Source: Papaver somniferum (lineage: Eukaryota; Streptophyta; Magnoliopsida; Ranunculales; Papaveraceae). From it: a stretch of 64,000 bases of DNA. A program made the translations under genes and the position numbers. Where the stretch lies: assembly GCF_003573695.1 (NCBI RefSeq), contig NC_039368.1, forward strand, positions 8,951,860-9,015,859, given 5' to 3'. Positions 22,411 through 33,664 of the stretch are shown one piece after another. Each line of letters begins with the position of its first letter. The stretch's first letter is position 1. The notes under the pieces are model-generated. The model was not told the origin of the DNA. It searched no databases and saw only the letters and a list, made by a program, of their open reading frames with translations.

Positions 22411-25236
22411 TGTTAGATCATTGCTCGGTTGAACCCACCAAGCGTTGGTATGTCAAGTTTGGTTGTCATATTTTAGTGAATCAAAACTCATGTTAAGAGT
22501 CGCTTGATTATGTACTAGAGTAAACTTCGTATAGGTTAGCTTGAAAGTATTAGGATATGAGACATTACAAGTATTGCGAAGTCTTGAAGATGTGAAGAAT
22601 CAAGGAGCTACAATGACAACGATCATCCTTCCACTTGAGGTTAGTGATATTTGACTTGAACTGTTTCATTCCTTAACGTATATTTCAAGTCTTGCATATT
22701 GAAAACATAACTGCGAAGCATATGTGAACTCTAGATAGACATAGTATTAAGGAATACAATACGAGGTTTATTTCTTAACCATTAAACTTTTTAGATAAGA
22801 CATCGCCATAATTATTTGAATGCTATTGTGATTATGTATGGGTATGAGGTGAGGATTTCATCCTAGGGAACAATGTTTACATGTGTTTAAAAGAAGTAAA
22901 TTCATAAACTTGTTTGTGAACCGAAAAGGAAATTGCCATGTGTTATTGGTTTTGTTATTCATTGCATATCTTATGAACAACCAATATGTGTGATAGAGTA
23001 TAACCTCTCACAACCTGTTGTGTTCTTGGTAGAACTATTCACAAAGGCCTGACTTATGTATTGGTATAACTTTTATTAGTAAAGCCGATCTTAAGTAATC
23101 ACTTGTGGTATGATCGGATTTTGTATGTCTGACCAATTAAAAGGAAAGGGGGAACCGATCCTTGTAAGGGATGCAGTACATCAAAGGGAACCGATCCTTG
23201 TATGGGGTGCAACAAGGTTTATAGCAGAAAGGGGAACCGATCCTATGGACATGTGCAACACGTTTTAGGCAAAGGGGAACCGGTCCTATGGACATGTGCA
23301 ACACATATAAGTTATATACCATATATATATAGGGAACCGATACTAGTACCTAGTCAGCCGAAATTTTGGAAAGCTAGTGTGACTATGCACAATACTCACA
23401 TGGAGGTAGAACCGAAACTTGTTTTGGTAGAACCGTAAACCCATGATTGTGATTGAATGTTGGTTTGATCAATCAAATAGTTCTTGAAAGTCAGATGAAC
23501 CAATTCTAAACTTGTTTGGAAGTGTGGCAAATCGGTTTCAAGGTTGTAAGTGTGAACGAGAACTTACAAAGTTAAGATGTCGATAAACTTTGAACACGTG
23601 CTGTGAATGTTTATTTTTTTAATTGTTCAAAGATATTCCTTAACGGCTAAGGAAAGAAAATCCCAAGATCGTAACATAAGTAAGTTAAGAATCTTTTAAA
23701 GGTTATTAATTTCATTTTGTAGGTAAATACAAAAATTAGTAACGTGCATTTACTAACTAGATTTTTCGAGAGATTTCGATCGTTATTTTTGGACTTAGCA
23801 TTTCCAGGAATTATGGAAACCGAATTTGTTCTTTAATGAATATCTTGAGAATATTTTCGGTTTTGGAAATTCCTTGGTGTCCAAACTTCCTTTTTTATAA
23901 ATACTTGAAGTTTTTCTTTCTAGCAAACTAATCATTCGTAACAACATATTTACTCTTTTGTTGTTGTTACTGGCGTAGCCGCCTATTCGGAGAGGAGAGT
24001 AACCTAATTAGGTGAAATCTCTTACGGCCGCTCAGTTTAAAGTCTTCTTTGGGATTGAGAATCTCTAGCGCGACCCGTTGATGGGAAACTAGATAATTAT
24101 GGTTTATCTTTTGTTTTCGATTGATTTGATTGACTAACGGTAGTCGAAATCTGATTTTACCTAGTTTTTCTTTATTCTTGAGAATCTTCTATTCTGATAT
24201 AAGATTCACTCAAACTAGTTCAGAGTTTCGACAGGGATCTTTAGACTGTTATTAGTTCTAAAGACGATCTTGTGATAATCCGTTGTTAACAGACTCCATT
24301 CTGTGCATAATTGATCACAAGAGATTCAAGTGATTGTGTGCAGGTGTTTATTGAAGATTTAAGAATATTTGAAGACAAAGAAGATATTGAAGATCTGACT
24401 TGGGTTTTATAATCTTTGGTGTGCACAATACTTTTTTCGGTAAAAGAGGATCCAATTAATAATCGATTTATCCTTGTGGTATATTGGATTGATTAATTGA
24501 GTAGATCAGCATCAACACGGTTCTTCGGATTAATGGTGTTGTTGGCTTAATCTTAATCGATTACTTTTGGGTGATTGAACATAAGATAGATCTAAGGACC
24601 TGACGAAGGAGTTTATATCGAGATAAACGGAAGAGCCTTTGTCCGACTCATATCACTTGGTTGAATAGAGTTGATACCAAACATATTTTTTGTTCCTTTA
24701 CTGTTTGGAATACGAACCAAAGGAATTGTTCCAAGTATGTGACTTATTTATAAGTTGGAGGCGTGGGAATACAGAAGGAACTATGTTAACTATAGGTTTA
24801 GTTACTTGGTCTCAACTATACTAAGTTAGTGTAATTTTGTGTAGCGGCTTAATCCTGAGAGTATTCAATTCTGGACTAGGTTCCGGGGTTTTTCTGCATT
24901 TGTTGTTTCCTCATTAACAAAATCTTGCTGTGTCATTTACTTTTATTTTCTGCATTATAATTGTTTTATTATAATTAAAGTAAATTACACAAACATTAAT
25001 TCCTATTTACTTGATAAGAAATCCTATTGTGTTTGGTTAAGTCTGAACCTTTGTATTAAGTAAACATACTTCGTTGTTGTATTGTCTCGATCTCGTATCC
25101 ATATATGATCACACGAAGTGTGAACCGATTAGTTGTATTGTATCGAATCAGTCCATAGACAATCACTTTCGGAGAAAGGACTTATAGGTAGGAAACGTTT
25201 TAGCTTGAGGTATATTTTGGTACCCTCTCCTTTTCA
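22411..25236 (+). repeat. 3' LTR of element A (2.8 kb)
   Basis: Begins TGTTAGATCATTGCTCGG and ends CTCCTTTTCA. It contains an array of GGAACCGATCCTTGTA-like units at about 23150-23410. A homologous but truncated LTR lies at 58041-59372, with the same array position and a different motif spelling. Confidence 0.85.
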
Positions 25237-25570
25237 GTTAGGTTACTCTTGCTTGATTGGTCAAATTTGCCGTGACCGTGGGTTTGGTCCAAACTCACTC
25301 GGGGTTCCCAAACCGGTTCGTCCATGTACCTTCAGACGCATAAGGGAAAATGCTTGCAAGCGACAAAGAGATGCTTCTCTTTACATTGATGACCCAACCA
25401 GCTTGAGTCTTCTTCAAAAAATTAACAAGGGTGTGTGTAAGGTCAATTCAAGGGTAAAGTGCGTGAAAGATCAATTTTCATTGATTGCAACTAAGTTTCC
25501 CAAGATCAAGGAAGAATTGAACACAATTCAAGCATCTTGGAGTATTTCCGATGAGGAAGATGACGAGTAA
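25237..25570 (+). pseudogene. C-terminal remnant of element B's 3' ORF
   Basis: An open frame of ~110 codons, broken on its left by LTR A. It contains a basic patch (CTFRRIRENACKRQRDA), a helical stretch with KINKGVCKVNSRVKC, and an acidic end (SISDEEDDE). The architecture parallels the end of the ORF at 20122-20685. No known enzyme domain. Any methionine upstream lies in the LTR and is not a real start. Confidence 0.5.
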
Positions 25571-27034
25571 AGGGTTTTGTTTGTTGCCTAGTAAATCTTC
25601 TTTGTCAGTTTTATTTAGAAGAATAACTAGAGTTTGGAATAGCCATTATTGTGATTATACATAGTTATGTCCAACGATTTCATCTTCATGTTTTTAGATT
25701 TATTTGTTTAAATTATAAAGTGTTTTGGAAGATGATGGTTGCAGTATTAATCTTTATGGTTTTATATATTGCAATATGTTATGGGATATGTGTGTTTACG
25801 TCCGTGAACTTTGATTGTCCCATACTTTGTCAAAAGTAAAGTCTTTTGTTTTCGATATTCGTGTATTGATAAAAGAATGAATGGACTTTTGACAAATAAA
25901 AAAGTTAAGCCTATTATGTCAATTATTGATGGAAGATAGGTCAAAATCTTTTGTTTGCCAGGATTATGTCTATTGATTGTCGTTATGCAAATAGTGATGG
26001 AAAATAGAATGAATCCTTGTGTATTCCGCAGTATTGATCTTCCCTGAACCATATTTTATGTGTATACTGCAATACTCCATAAGGTTTTCTTGTGTTGAGT
26101 ATATGAACGGTTAAGCTAATCATTTCCTTATGGTTAACTTAGTCGTAGCTCCGTAAGTTATCTTATGTCGAGCATCCCCAATTAAATTGATCACTCTTGT
26201 GTTTAATTTGATTGTGTATTCCAATTAAATTAATCATGAGTTTACTTGTGATTAGTTTGATTGAGTTTTTTGGATATAGAAAATCATTTTCTTATGGTTT
26301 TTGGTGTCCAATAAAATCCTTCTTTTCTTTCGAAATTAAAGTCTCTCTTGTTGTTCTTTCGAGAATGACATCAAATGGGGGAGAGTTCTTTTGAACTTGT
26401 GCTTAATTTCCAAATCTTGAGGGGAGTGCGGCTGAGGAATATTATAGGGTTTATCTTGTATCTTAATAAACTCCTTGATGAATGCATTTATCTTCGAATT
26501 TATGATTGCATCTAAACAAGTTGGTATATACTTTCTTTTAGTCATGAAATGTCTCTTTCGGAAATTTCATTAGGATCTCGTTCTTATACCTTTGCCAATT
26601 TTATTGACAAAAAGGGGGAGAATTAATATGTAGTTTACACTACAAATACATATGGTTTCCGAATCATTATGTAAGGGGGAGTGGTTTCCATGTGAGATGG
26701 AGTATTGACTAAGGGGGAGTGATACATATCACCATAGTATTGTTGTCGAAGTTGTGATACAATTGAACTTTGATACTTTGTAATAATACTATGACACTAT
26801 ATAACAATGATAAAGAACTTTGTTTTCTCATTGTTATAAATATGGATCTTCAACAACGGTGATGCTGAACTTACAACCTTTAGGATCATTAGAGTACTTG
26901 GAAGTCACAAATATTTCTAGTAATGTTGAATATTAGGCATGTGGAATAGGATCTACTAAAGTTTCTTTATATTTTTTGTAGTCCATATGTATTGATAGTT
27001 TTGTATTCCTACTAAAATTGACAAAGGGGGATAT
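25237..27034 (+). mobile_element. 3' internal part of Copia element B
   Basis: Sequence directly after LTR A continues as the end of a coding frame (to TAA 25570). A non-coding region with several purine tracts follows (AAAAAGGGGGAGAA near 26609; AGGGGGAGTG near 26672 and 26711). The tract AAAGGGGGATAT then abuts the LTR at 27035. The 5' half of element B is absent from the window, so element A probably inserted in B and later lost material on its left side. Confidence 0.65.
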
Positions 27035-29398
27035 TGTTAGAGCATTGCTCGGTCGAACTCGCATGCGTTGCTATCTCAAGCATGTTTGTCAATGTTAGTG
27101 ATCAAAACTACAAGTCTTGATTTATAGTCTACTATAGCTAAGTCTCGGACTAGGATAGAAAGTGTAGTTGAGCTCAAGAACACCATGGAAAATCATCATA
27201 CAAGACGAAGAACTACTCAAGGAACTGGTGGAACTTCATCGACAAAAAGGTATGTGGAGACTTGAACTTATCTATCACTCAAAAGTATATCTACTCTATC
27301 TCCTACTTTGAGACAAAAGTCATTTTGCTATATAGAATTTGATTATACACATTTGGTATTTCGATCCGAGTATATCTCGTCTATCTATATCTCGAAATAT
27401 GTGTTGGTAAGCTTTTGCTTCAACCAAGTTCATCTTTAGCTAGTGACGAAAGTCATGATATGTTTCAATCACTTTGAAAATTTCTTTGACGAGAAATGGT
27501 TTGTGAATAATACCTATATAACGTCCTCTAAGAATGTTTCAATGATTTAAATGAGAGTTTAGATTATATAACCAATGGTGGATATAAGCATTGTTTTGGA
27601 AACACATATATGTATAAGTCCCTACTCCTTGAACCAAAGTTTGCAAACTTTGTTGATCAAGAGAACCGGAACTAGAGCTGTGAACTCAGTCTGCGAACTT
27701 AGTCCGCGAACTGGCGGAAGTTCTCATCCCGAGAATATCTTCTGGAGTTTGTGAACTCCTTCCGGGAACTTAAGTCCGCGAACCTAGTCTGCGAACTTGA
27801 GTTAGGTTATATCTAAAGACGATTTTGTGGACTCATACTTATAAATACTAAGGAATGCATTTTGCAAACCGTGGCTATAAATTTCATGAACCGATTCAAG
27901 TGAATCAAATCGTCTTTGCTTCAATTGTGTCTTATGTAGTTACATAAGATTTCCTTGCAATTGAACAACTCTCTAACTAGTTCATTTGAACTAGTTATGG
28001 TGAAGAAGAATATGGTTGATATGAAAGTGATCATATGGCTAACCATTTGGTTAACTATTGTTGAACCAACAAATGTACATGTTTGGGTATGGTTACAGAA
28101 ACCTAGAAACATGCATTTCATTTGTGTGTAACAAGCTAAGTTTTCGATCTAACAGTTGAAAGATATTATCTTGAATCTAATCAGGTTTTCATCTAACAAT
28201 GAATATTGAATGCTTTTTTACTAAGCTAACATTGATTGCAAACCATGATTTGAAAGACTATATAAGGGGCACCCTAGCATCTGTGCGAAACTAATCCCCA
28301 CACCTTACGTGTGATACTAGTTGGTTTTGCTAGATTCGATTCTCCTTTAATCTTTGGTTTCTTCTTAAAAACCAGGTTAACGACTTAAAGACTTCATTGG
28401 GATTGTGAAGCCAGACCGATACTACTTTCTCGTAGTTGTGTGATCTGATCTTGCGTTTTCTGTCGTTCGAGTACAATAGATTGATGGGCTTGATATTGAT
28501 ATCTCCGATACGCAAGATATAAAAAGTAATCACAAACATCTTCGTCTCATTTTTTGTGATTCCGCAACATCTTGTTTCGCTACCATATAATTAAGATTGT
28601 TTTGAGTTGATTGATAACTCTAGGTTGTTCTTCGGGAATATAAGACCGCATTATCAATTGGTTCATGTTCACCTTGATTAATCAAAAGACGGAACAAAAC
28701 TTGTAGGTTTATCTGTGGGAGACAGATTTATCTATTTTGTAGACTTGTTTGTGTGATACATATTTGTCTATTCTAGTCTTAGAATTTGGATCGTAGCAAC
28801 TCTTAGTTGTGGGTGAGATCATCTAAGGGAACCAAGTGCGTAGTATCCTGCTGGGATAAGAGACGTAGGGAGCGCAACTGTACCTTGGATCAGTGTGAGA
28901 TTGATTGGGGTTCAACTACAGTCTAGTCTGAAGTTATCTTGGAGTAGGCTAGTGTCTGTAGCGGCTTAATAAAGTGTGCGTTTAAACTGGACTAGGTCCC
29001 GCGGTTTTTCTGCATTTGCGGTTTCCTCATTAACAAAATTCTGGTGTCTGTGTTATTTCTGTTTCCGCATTATATTGTTTACCTTTATGACTGAAATAAT
29101 ACAGGTTGTGCGTTGAAGATCAATCAATTAGAATATTCAACCTTTGGTTGTTGATTTACATTGATTGACACTTGGATATTGGTCTTTGGTACCATCCAAG
29201 TTATTCCTTGTATTTCATTAGGACTCGCAGATTTTGCTTGAGTAAATCAAATCAAGATAGAGATATTAACTCCTCGATATACTTTTATCTAGATTGAGTC
29301 TGACTATCTAGTTGATTCTCTAGAAAGTATATTGGAGTTAGTCCATACAGATTGCTAAGCGAAATATTGGGTGGTGTTGTTAGATCCCCGCTTTTTCA
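27035..29398 (+). repeat. 3' LTR of Copia element B
   Basis: Begins TGTTAGAGCATTGCTCGG and ends CCCCGCTTTTTCA, like the solo LTRs at 2395 and 9633. The variable array is at about 27637-27802, with cores such as AGTCCGCGAACCTAGTCTGC. It abuts the truncated MULE at 29399. Confidence 0.85.
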
Positions 29399-29515
29399 GG
29401 CCCAACTTAGTAAGACCGTTGGATTGCTAGTAAGTATTGTTAATTGCTTAGTTGTTTAATGTACACATAATCTTATATTAGCATATATATACTAATTATG
29501 TGTTTGATGTATGAA

Positions 29516-29709
29516 ACTAGCGGCGTCGTCTTGGGAAGTTTAAGAAGAGGTTAGGTTGCAAGTACCAAGAAGGAGCGGTGCTATCCCTTGAAGAAATTAA
29601 GGAAATCGAGGAAAAGCTTGATAGAATTGAAGAAACCGACCCTAGTGCAAAAGATTTGTTCGGGGAAACTAGGAAGAAACCGGCCCAAAAGAAGCAAAAG
29701 ACCAAGTGA
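29516..29709 (+). pseudogene. Last exon of a plant-mobile-domain gene (first copy, truncated)
   Basis: A 64-codon open stretch ending in TGA at 29707-29709. It reads FKKRLGCKYQEGAVLSLEE, then KEIEEKLDRIEETDP, then a basic tail KKPAQKKQKTK. It matches the last exon of the PMD gene at 33665-36532 (LKEMEKVEEKLDKIEDPEAK) and the last exon of the PMD gene in MULE-2 (KKMKAKLGCKTPMTVEEQK). Everything upstream has been replaced by the Copia LTR. This shows that two PMD genes once stood in tandem in this region. Confidence 0.65.
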
Positions 29710-29934
29710 TTAACTCTTTAATTGTGTTTCTTTATTTGGAAGGTGGTTGTTACGTCTTGAACGATTCCGAAACTTGTTTTCGTTTGTACCTCATGGTTAA
29801 CTCTTTAGTTGTTTGGTTTGATTTTTGGTTTATGATACCTGGATTAAGAACATTTAAGCACAATCCAGTTTGGTTTATGTTGAACATGTTTATATTTCTA
29901 GTGAAATGTTATCTTTGCAAGATTTATTTACGAC

Positions 29935-30235
29935 TGTTGCCGGCATAGATAAGTTTAGGTTCCACATCGCCGATATTGTTTATAAATTCATGCCGGTTTT
30001 TGGTACCGGCAATGAAATTGTTTATAAATTCATACCAGAACTAGAAGATAAAAAATTCCATGTTCATGTATAGATATTGGAAGGTACCAGCATATAAGTA
30101 CTTTTAAAAAGCTATGCCGGAATTATGATTTTTTCAAATTTTCATAGTTGTCAGAAAACCGGAAGTGTAAGCTTGATTAAGTCTATGCCGGAACATTGCT
30201 TAGGATAAAACTACAATGCCGGTTTTGATTATAAA
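29935..30235. repeat. CCGGCAT/ATGCCGG motif cluster 1
   Basis: Copies in both orientations at about 29938, 29991, 30005, 30113, 30184 and 30218. The cluster lies between the PMD tail and the GRF gene. Confidence 0.75.
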
Positions 30236-30357
30236 TCCTTTTCGAATGCTCTTTTATTTCATTCCTAAGTAATCTATTACATTGGATTTGAAACTTTAAA
30301 TTAAAATATAATAAAAAAATGGAATGGATTAAATTTGGTTAGAGATGATCTCATAAT

Positions 30358-30720
30358 CTATTTCCATCCCTTTTCAACAATTGTGGAACCTTTGAGCCTT
30401 TCCCGAATCTCTTCGAAGACATCGTCCGGAATGGGGGTGTCAAGGACAATCTTCATTGGTTCTTCTTCTCTTTTAACATATTCCTTTCCCTTCATATAAC
30501 ACCCATCACACCCATCGATAGGCTTGCATTGTCCCTTGTGGGTTTCTCTTGATTCTTCCAGTTCAACAGCTTTGTCAAACCATTGAAACTCATCGCACTT
30601 TGGATGATTCAAACACCTTAGAAACATTCTTCCATTTTCAGCATCATCAGTTTTTGCAATCCAAAAACGGCGTGTCCCATCACAACGGCTACACTTTGAA
30701 TAGATAAAAGGACAGTCCAT
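30358..30720 (-). CDS. GRF-type zinc-finger protein, MULE-1 cargo
   Basis: A 120-residue minus-strand frame with start ATG at 30720 and stop at 30358. Residues about 10-50 fit a GRF zinc finger: CSRCDGTRRFWIAKT, then NGRMFLRCLNHPKC and FQWFDKA. The Cys spacing and the Arg, Phe and Trp positions are those of zf-GRF domains, found in plant nucleic-acid-binding proteins and many transposon-associated genes. A second Cys cluster (CKPIDGCDGC) lies at about residues 65-75, followed by an acidic helix. It is short for a whole protein but has no internal stop. It sits between motif clusters 1 and 2, so I treat it as cargo. Role inferred: single-stranded nucleic-acid binding. Confidence 0.65.
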   Translation of the reverse strand: MDCPFIYSKCSRCDGTRRFWIAKTDDAENGRMFLRCLNHPKCDEFQWFDKAVELEESRETHKGQCKPIDGCDGCYMKGKEYVKREEEPMKIVLDTPIPDDVFEEIRERLKGSTIVEKGWK

Positions 30721-31084
30721 GGCTAGATGAGAAGTTGACTTGTAAATTTGACACCTGCAGTGATGACTCTGTAAGAGAAGATTATATTAGTGAAGATTTT
30801 AACTGTCCATATAATGTTAGTAATATTCAATCTACTTACTTTGCAAATAGAGCTTGATGATGAATCTCACATCGCTTGTAAAGCTTTAACCGTGCTTGAT
30901 TGATCTATTTTTTGGTGCTTGCTTTCTTGGGTGCTTTGTGTAGATTTTTCCAAAGGATGGAGGAGGGGGGGGGGGGGGGGGTATTATATAGAAATGAATC
31001 TCTAACGGTCTTATTTTTCAAAAAACTAGCCGTTTTTTTTTTTAAATTCACAAATACGGCCATGGTCGCAATTATATATTCAAT

Positions 31085-31260
31085 GTCGGTACAACTTACC
31101 GGCGCTTAACCATGTTGTTAAACTATGCCGGTAATAGTTGCATATTTTTCTGTAAAAGAATTCACTTGTAACGGCATGACCATCTAACGGTAAACTATAC
31201 CTGAACAGGGTTCCATCATCCTATGTCACATTTACTTCAATGCCGGAGTCTGGTTGATTT
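31085..31260. repeat. CCGGCAT/ATGCCGG motif cluster 2
   Basis: Complete or near-complete copies around 31085-31105, 31125, 31171 and 31241, between the GRF gene (which points away) and the SANT-like gene. Just before this cluster, at about 30965-30980, is a G homopolymer. Confidence 0.65.
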
Positions 31261-31437
31261 CAAAAAAACTAGTCGTTGAGGTTTTTCTCTATATAAGGAG
31301 AGCTAATACTTGGACCCAAAAGCCCAAAACTCGTGTGTTCTTATATATCTCCTTGAGCCTCTTAACTTAGAAAACCTAAACCCTAGAATAATCATCTATA
31401 AATAGTTTAGTATAGTACATAATCCAACATACAACAA

Positions 31438-31921
31438 ATGGCATCGTTCGACTCCGAGGAAGATTTAGCAATCACCCAAGCATGGTACACCGAAACTCGA
31501 CCTTCAACTATACATAACAGCACGCGGGATTCTATGTGGTTGAAGATTTTTAACAAATTTATTCACGATTACAGTAACCCGAAAGGAAGAACTGCTCAAC
31601 AAATCGAGCAACGACACGATATCATCCTAAATGCGGTGGTTGAGTATCTAAAAATGAAATACCGGATCGAGCATGCTACCCTCAATAGATTGTCCCCTCA
31701 ACAACTTCTAATTATCTTTATGATAATTCGACAGAATCCACTCTTTTTCAATTTTTGTGTAACAAACTAAGTTTTTGTGTTGTTTTTGTAGCATGAAGCC
31801 GTGAAAACGCGTTACTTATAGGAAAAGGGAAAAGCATTCATGTTTGATGCCAACGTGAACCACATTGTAAGAAAAGTCACAGAGTAGCACCATCTGGGTG
31901 AATCGGAGACGGATTCTTCCT
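31438..31921 (+). pseudogene. SANT/Myb-like (trihelix, NAM-associated type) protein, broken
   Basis: The first exon starts at ATG 31438 with SEEDLAITQAWYTETRPS, followed by WLKIFNKFIHDY and GRTAQQIEQRHDIILNAV. This is the EDxxLxxAW ... R(T/S)xxQ(I/L)xxRW pattern of SANT-like domains in plant transposon-linked and NAM-associated proteins. Here the usual Trp of RW is His. The frame reaches a stop at about 31768-31770. A likely intron (GTAACA near 31758, acceptor TTTTTGTAG at about 31791) leads to a second exon, HEAVKTRYL..EKGKAFMFDA..HIVRKVTE. That matches the family's next block but contains two in-frame stops. A DNA-binding role is inferred from the family. Confidence 0.55.
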
Positions 31922-32119
31922 AAGAGGATTGATAGGTTTAGTGGTATTTGGTTAGGTTTTTAGGGTAGTTTTTGGTAAGATTTTGTGGGTACATCTCTAT
32001 GTAAACCCTCACGAGACTATAAATCTTCCACTTGGGTCACCAAGTGGTTTAAAGGCTTGATGCACGTGCTAAGTACATTCGTGATTCCTGCTAGAAGGAT
32101 TACATTTGAAATAAATTAT

Positions 32120-32390
32120 AGTTCCGGCTTACTTTGTTAACATAATTCAATACCGTTAGGTTTCAGGCATAGATACTATATATTATCCTATGCCGGAATT
32201 TAGTGTCACAATTATGTGTGAAATAAACCATGTCCTGGCTTTGAAATTATATACACTACCGGCATGGTCGAACATCTTCCGTTCACTGCCGGAATTGAAC
32301 ATTCAATGCATAACGACTATTTTCTTAAACCATAAACCAGTAAGGATCATTTCCGGCGTGGGATCTAAGATACTGAAAATGCCGGAATGA
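32120..32390. repeat. CCGGCAT/ATGCCGG motif cluster 3
   Basis: Copies around 32122, 32188, 32258, 32285, 32350 and 32380, in both orientations, in the gap before the coiled-coil gene. Confidence 0.75.
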
Positions 32391-32494
32391 TAAAGTGGAA
32401 AAGATCCGTTGTGTCCTAATCTATTTAAAGGAATGGATACACCCATTGCACTTGATACCTCAAAAAAAAAGGTGAGCTCCAACACATATCTCTG

Positions 32495-33127
32495 ATGGAA
32501 AATCAATCACCAACTACCAATTTCATCATTGCCATGGAAAACGAAAAACTTAAGAAGAACAAATTATCCACTCCGATAGGAAATCAATCATCGTCCACCA
32601 CTAACTCAATACCCATTATACTAGAAAAACTTAGAAGGAAGGAGCAAACCACCAAGTCAATTGCCGCAATGGAAGAAGAGATACTCAGAAGGAAAAGGGA
32701 AGAAGAAGAGGCAGCAATAGAAGCAAAATATCGAAAAGAAACTAAAGATGTATACGAATGTGTGAAACAAGCGAAGATAGAAGCGGATGTTGAGGAAGAA
32801 ACCGAATGGATTAAAAATTTATTCATAACATCGGATTTGCCGGAAGATCACCGCCCTTCAAACCTTTTTTGGGGTCTTGGTGCGGATGGTCCTTACATGT
32901 CGAGGTTATATGACGGCAAGTGCAAGAAAAGCAAAATGGATTATGGGGATGAGTTTATAGCGAATCGGACAATTGCCCTCATCAAATTATGTCACAAACA
33001 CAACGAGTTTCTCGCAATATATAGAGGGAATAGGTGACAAGCTCAGGACGCATATACCAAGTGGAGAAAAGAGCCTTTTAGGCATTTCGAAGCAGCTTTG
33101 TTTGTTGAATCTCGTTACAAGAAATAA
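32495..33127 (+). pseudogene. Charged coiled-coil protein of unknown family, one in-frame stop
   Basis: Reads from ATG 32495. An S/T/N-rich start leads into a long charged helix (EEEILRRKREEEEAAIEAKY, about residues 65-110). A more globular part follows with DLPEDHRPSNLFWGLGADGP and KLCHKHNEFLAIYRGN. TGA at 33035-33037 interrupts the frame. The same frame then continues for 29 codons (AQDAYTKWRKEPFRHFEAAL) to TAA at 33125-33127, so the stop is probably a point mutation in a slightly longer gene. I do not recognise the family. It lies between motif clusters 3 and 4, so it is treated as MULE-1 cargo. Confidence 0.5.
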
Positions 33128-33299
33128 TGTTAGTTGCAATTAGCTTAAGATTTTTCATTTCATGTGTAACGTTGTTTATGCGGTTAATGTTTCTAAGTTT
33201 ATTTCCTTAAGATTAGTATGAGGGCCTCTTTGGGTTAATGTTTTTAAATGTTATTTATTTCCTTAAGATCATGTGGTTAATGTTGGTTTTTTCCTTAAG

Positions 33300-33430
33300 T
33301 TTATTTCCTGTGCCGACATTGAAAAAGAACCAAATACTATACCGTTACTAGTGTCGGTATTATAGACACAATTTAAACTTACTGTCATAATGCCGGCATC
33401 GAATTGTACCATATGTCCATGCCGGAATTA
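33300..33430. repeat. CCGGCAT/ATGCCGG motif cluster 4
   Basis: Clear copies at 33389 and 33418, degenerate ones at about 33310 and 33350. From about 33440 to 33580 there is a separate short repeat of the form GACGGTTACAAACTCCTTAA, four to five units of about 38 bases. Confidence 0.7.
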
Positions 33431-33439
33431 TGACTGTTA

Positions 33440-33595
33440 CAAACTCAATTTATGTAGCAGTTACAAACCCCTTAATTCCACTTATGTGACGGTTACAAAC
33501 TCCTTCATCCCACTAATTTGACGGTTACAAATCCCTTAATACCATTTATGCGTCAGTTACAAACTACTTAATTCTATTTAAGTGATGGTTATACA
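33440..33595. repeat. Short tandem repeat upstream of the PMD gene
   Basis: Units built on GTTACAAACTCCTTAATTCC recur with about 38-base spacing at roughly 33437, 33468, 33506, 33546 and 33585. They lie just upstream of the PMD start and may be part of its promoter. Confidence 0.55.
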
Positions 33596-33664
33596 AATGA
33601 AAGTATTCAATCTCTATTTGTATTCGATCTCACTTTTTGTTTCATCTTCTATATACCAAAGACA

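Larger units (their letters stand above)
18552..25236 (+). mobile_element. SIRE/Maximus-like Copia derivative without pol (element A)
   Basis: The right LTR (22411-25236) is complete. The left LTR keeps only its last ~390 bases (18552-18944). After the left LTR comes the iMet-type PBS TGGTATCAAAG at 18947-18957. Before the right LTR comes the polypurine tract ACAAGGGGGGGGAT ending at 22410. The 3.5-kb interior encodes two basic, coiled-coil-like proteins but no protease, integrase or reverse transcriptase. Several extra AGGGGGAGT-type purine tracts lie at about 22160-22240, as in SIRE elements upstream of the 3' LTR. The 5' junction was made by deletion or rearrangement, since the first ~2.4 kb of the LTR is missing. 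Confidence 0.8.
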
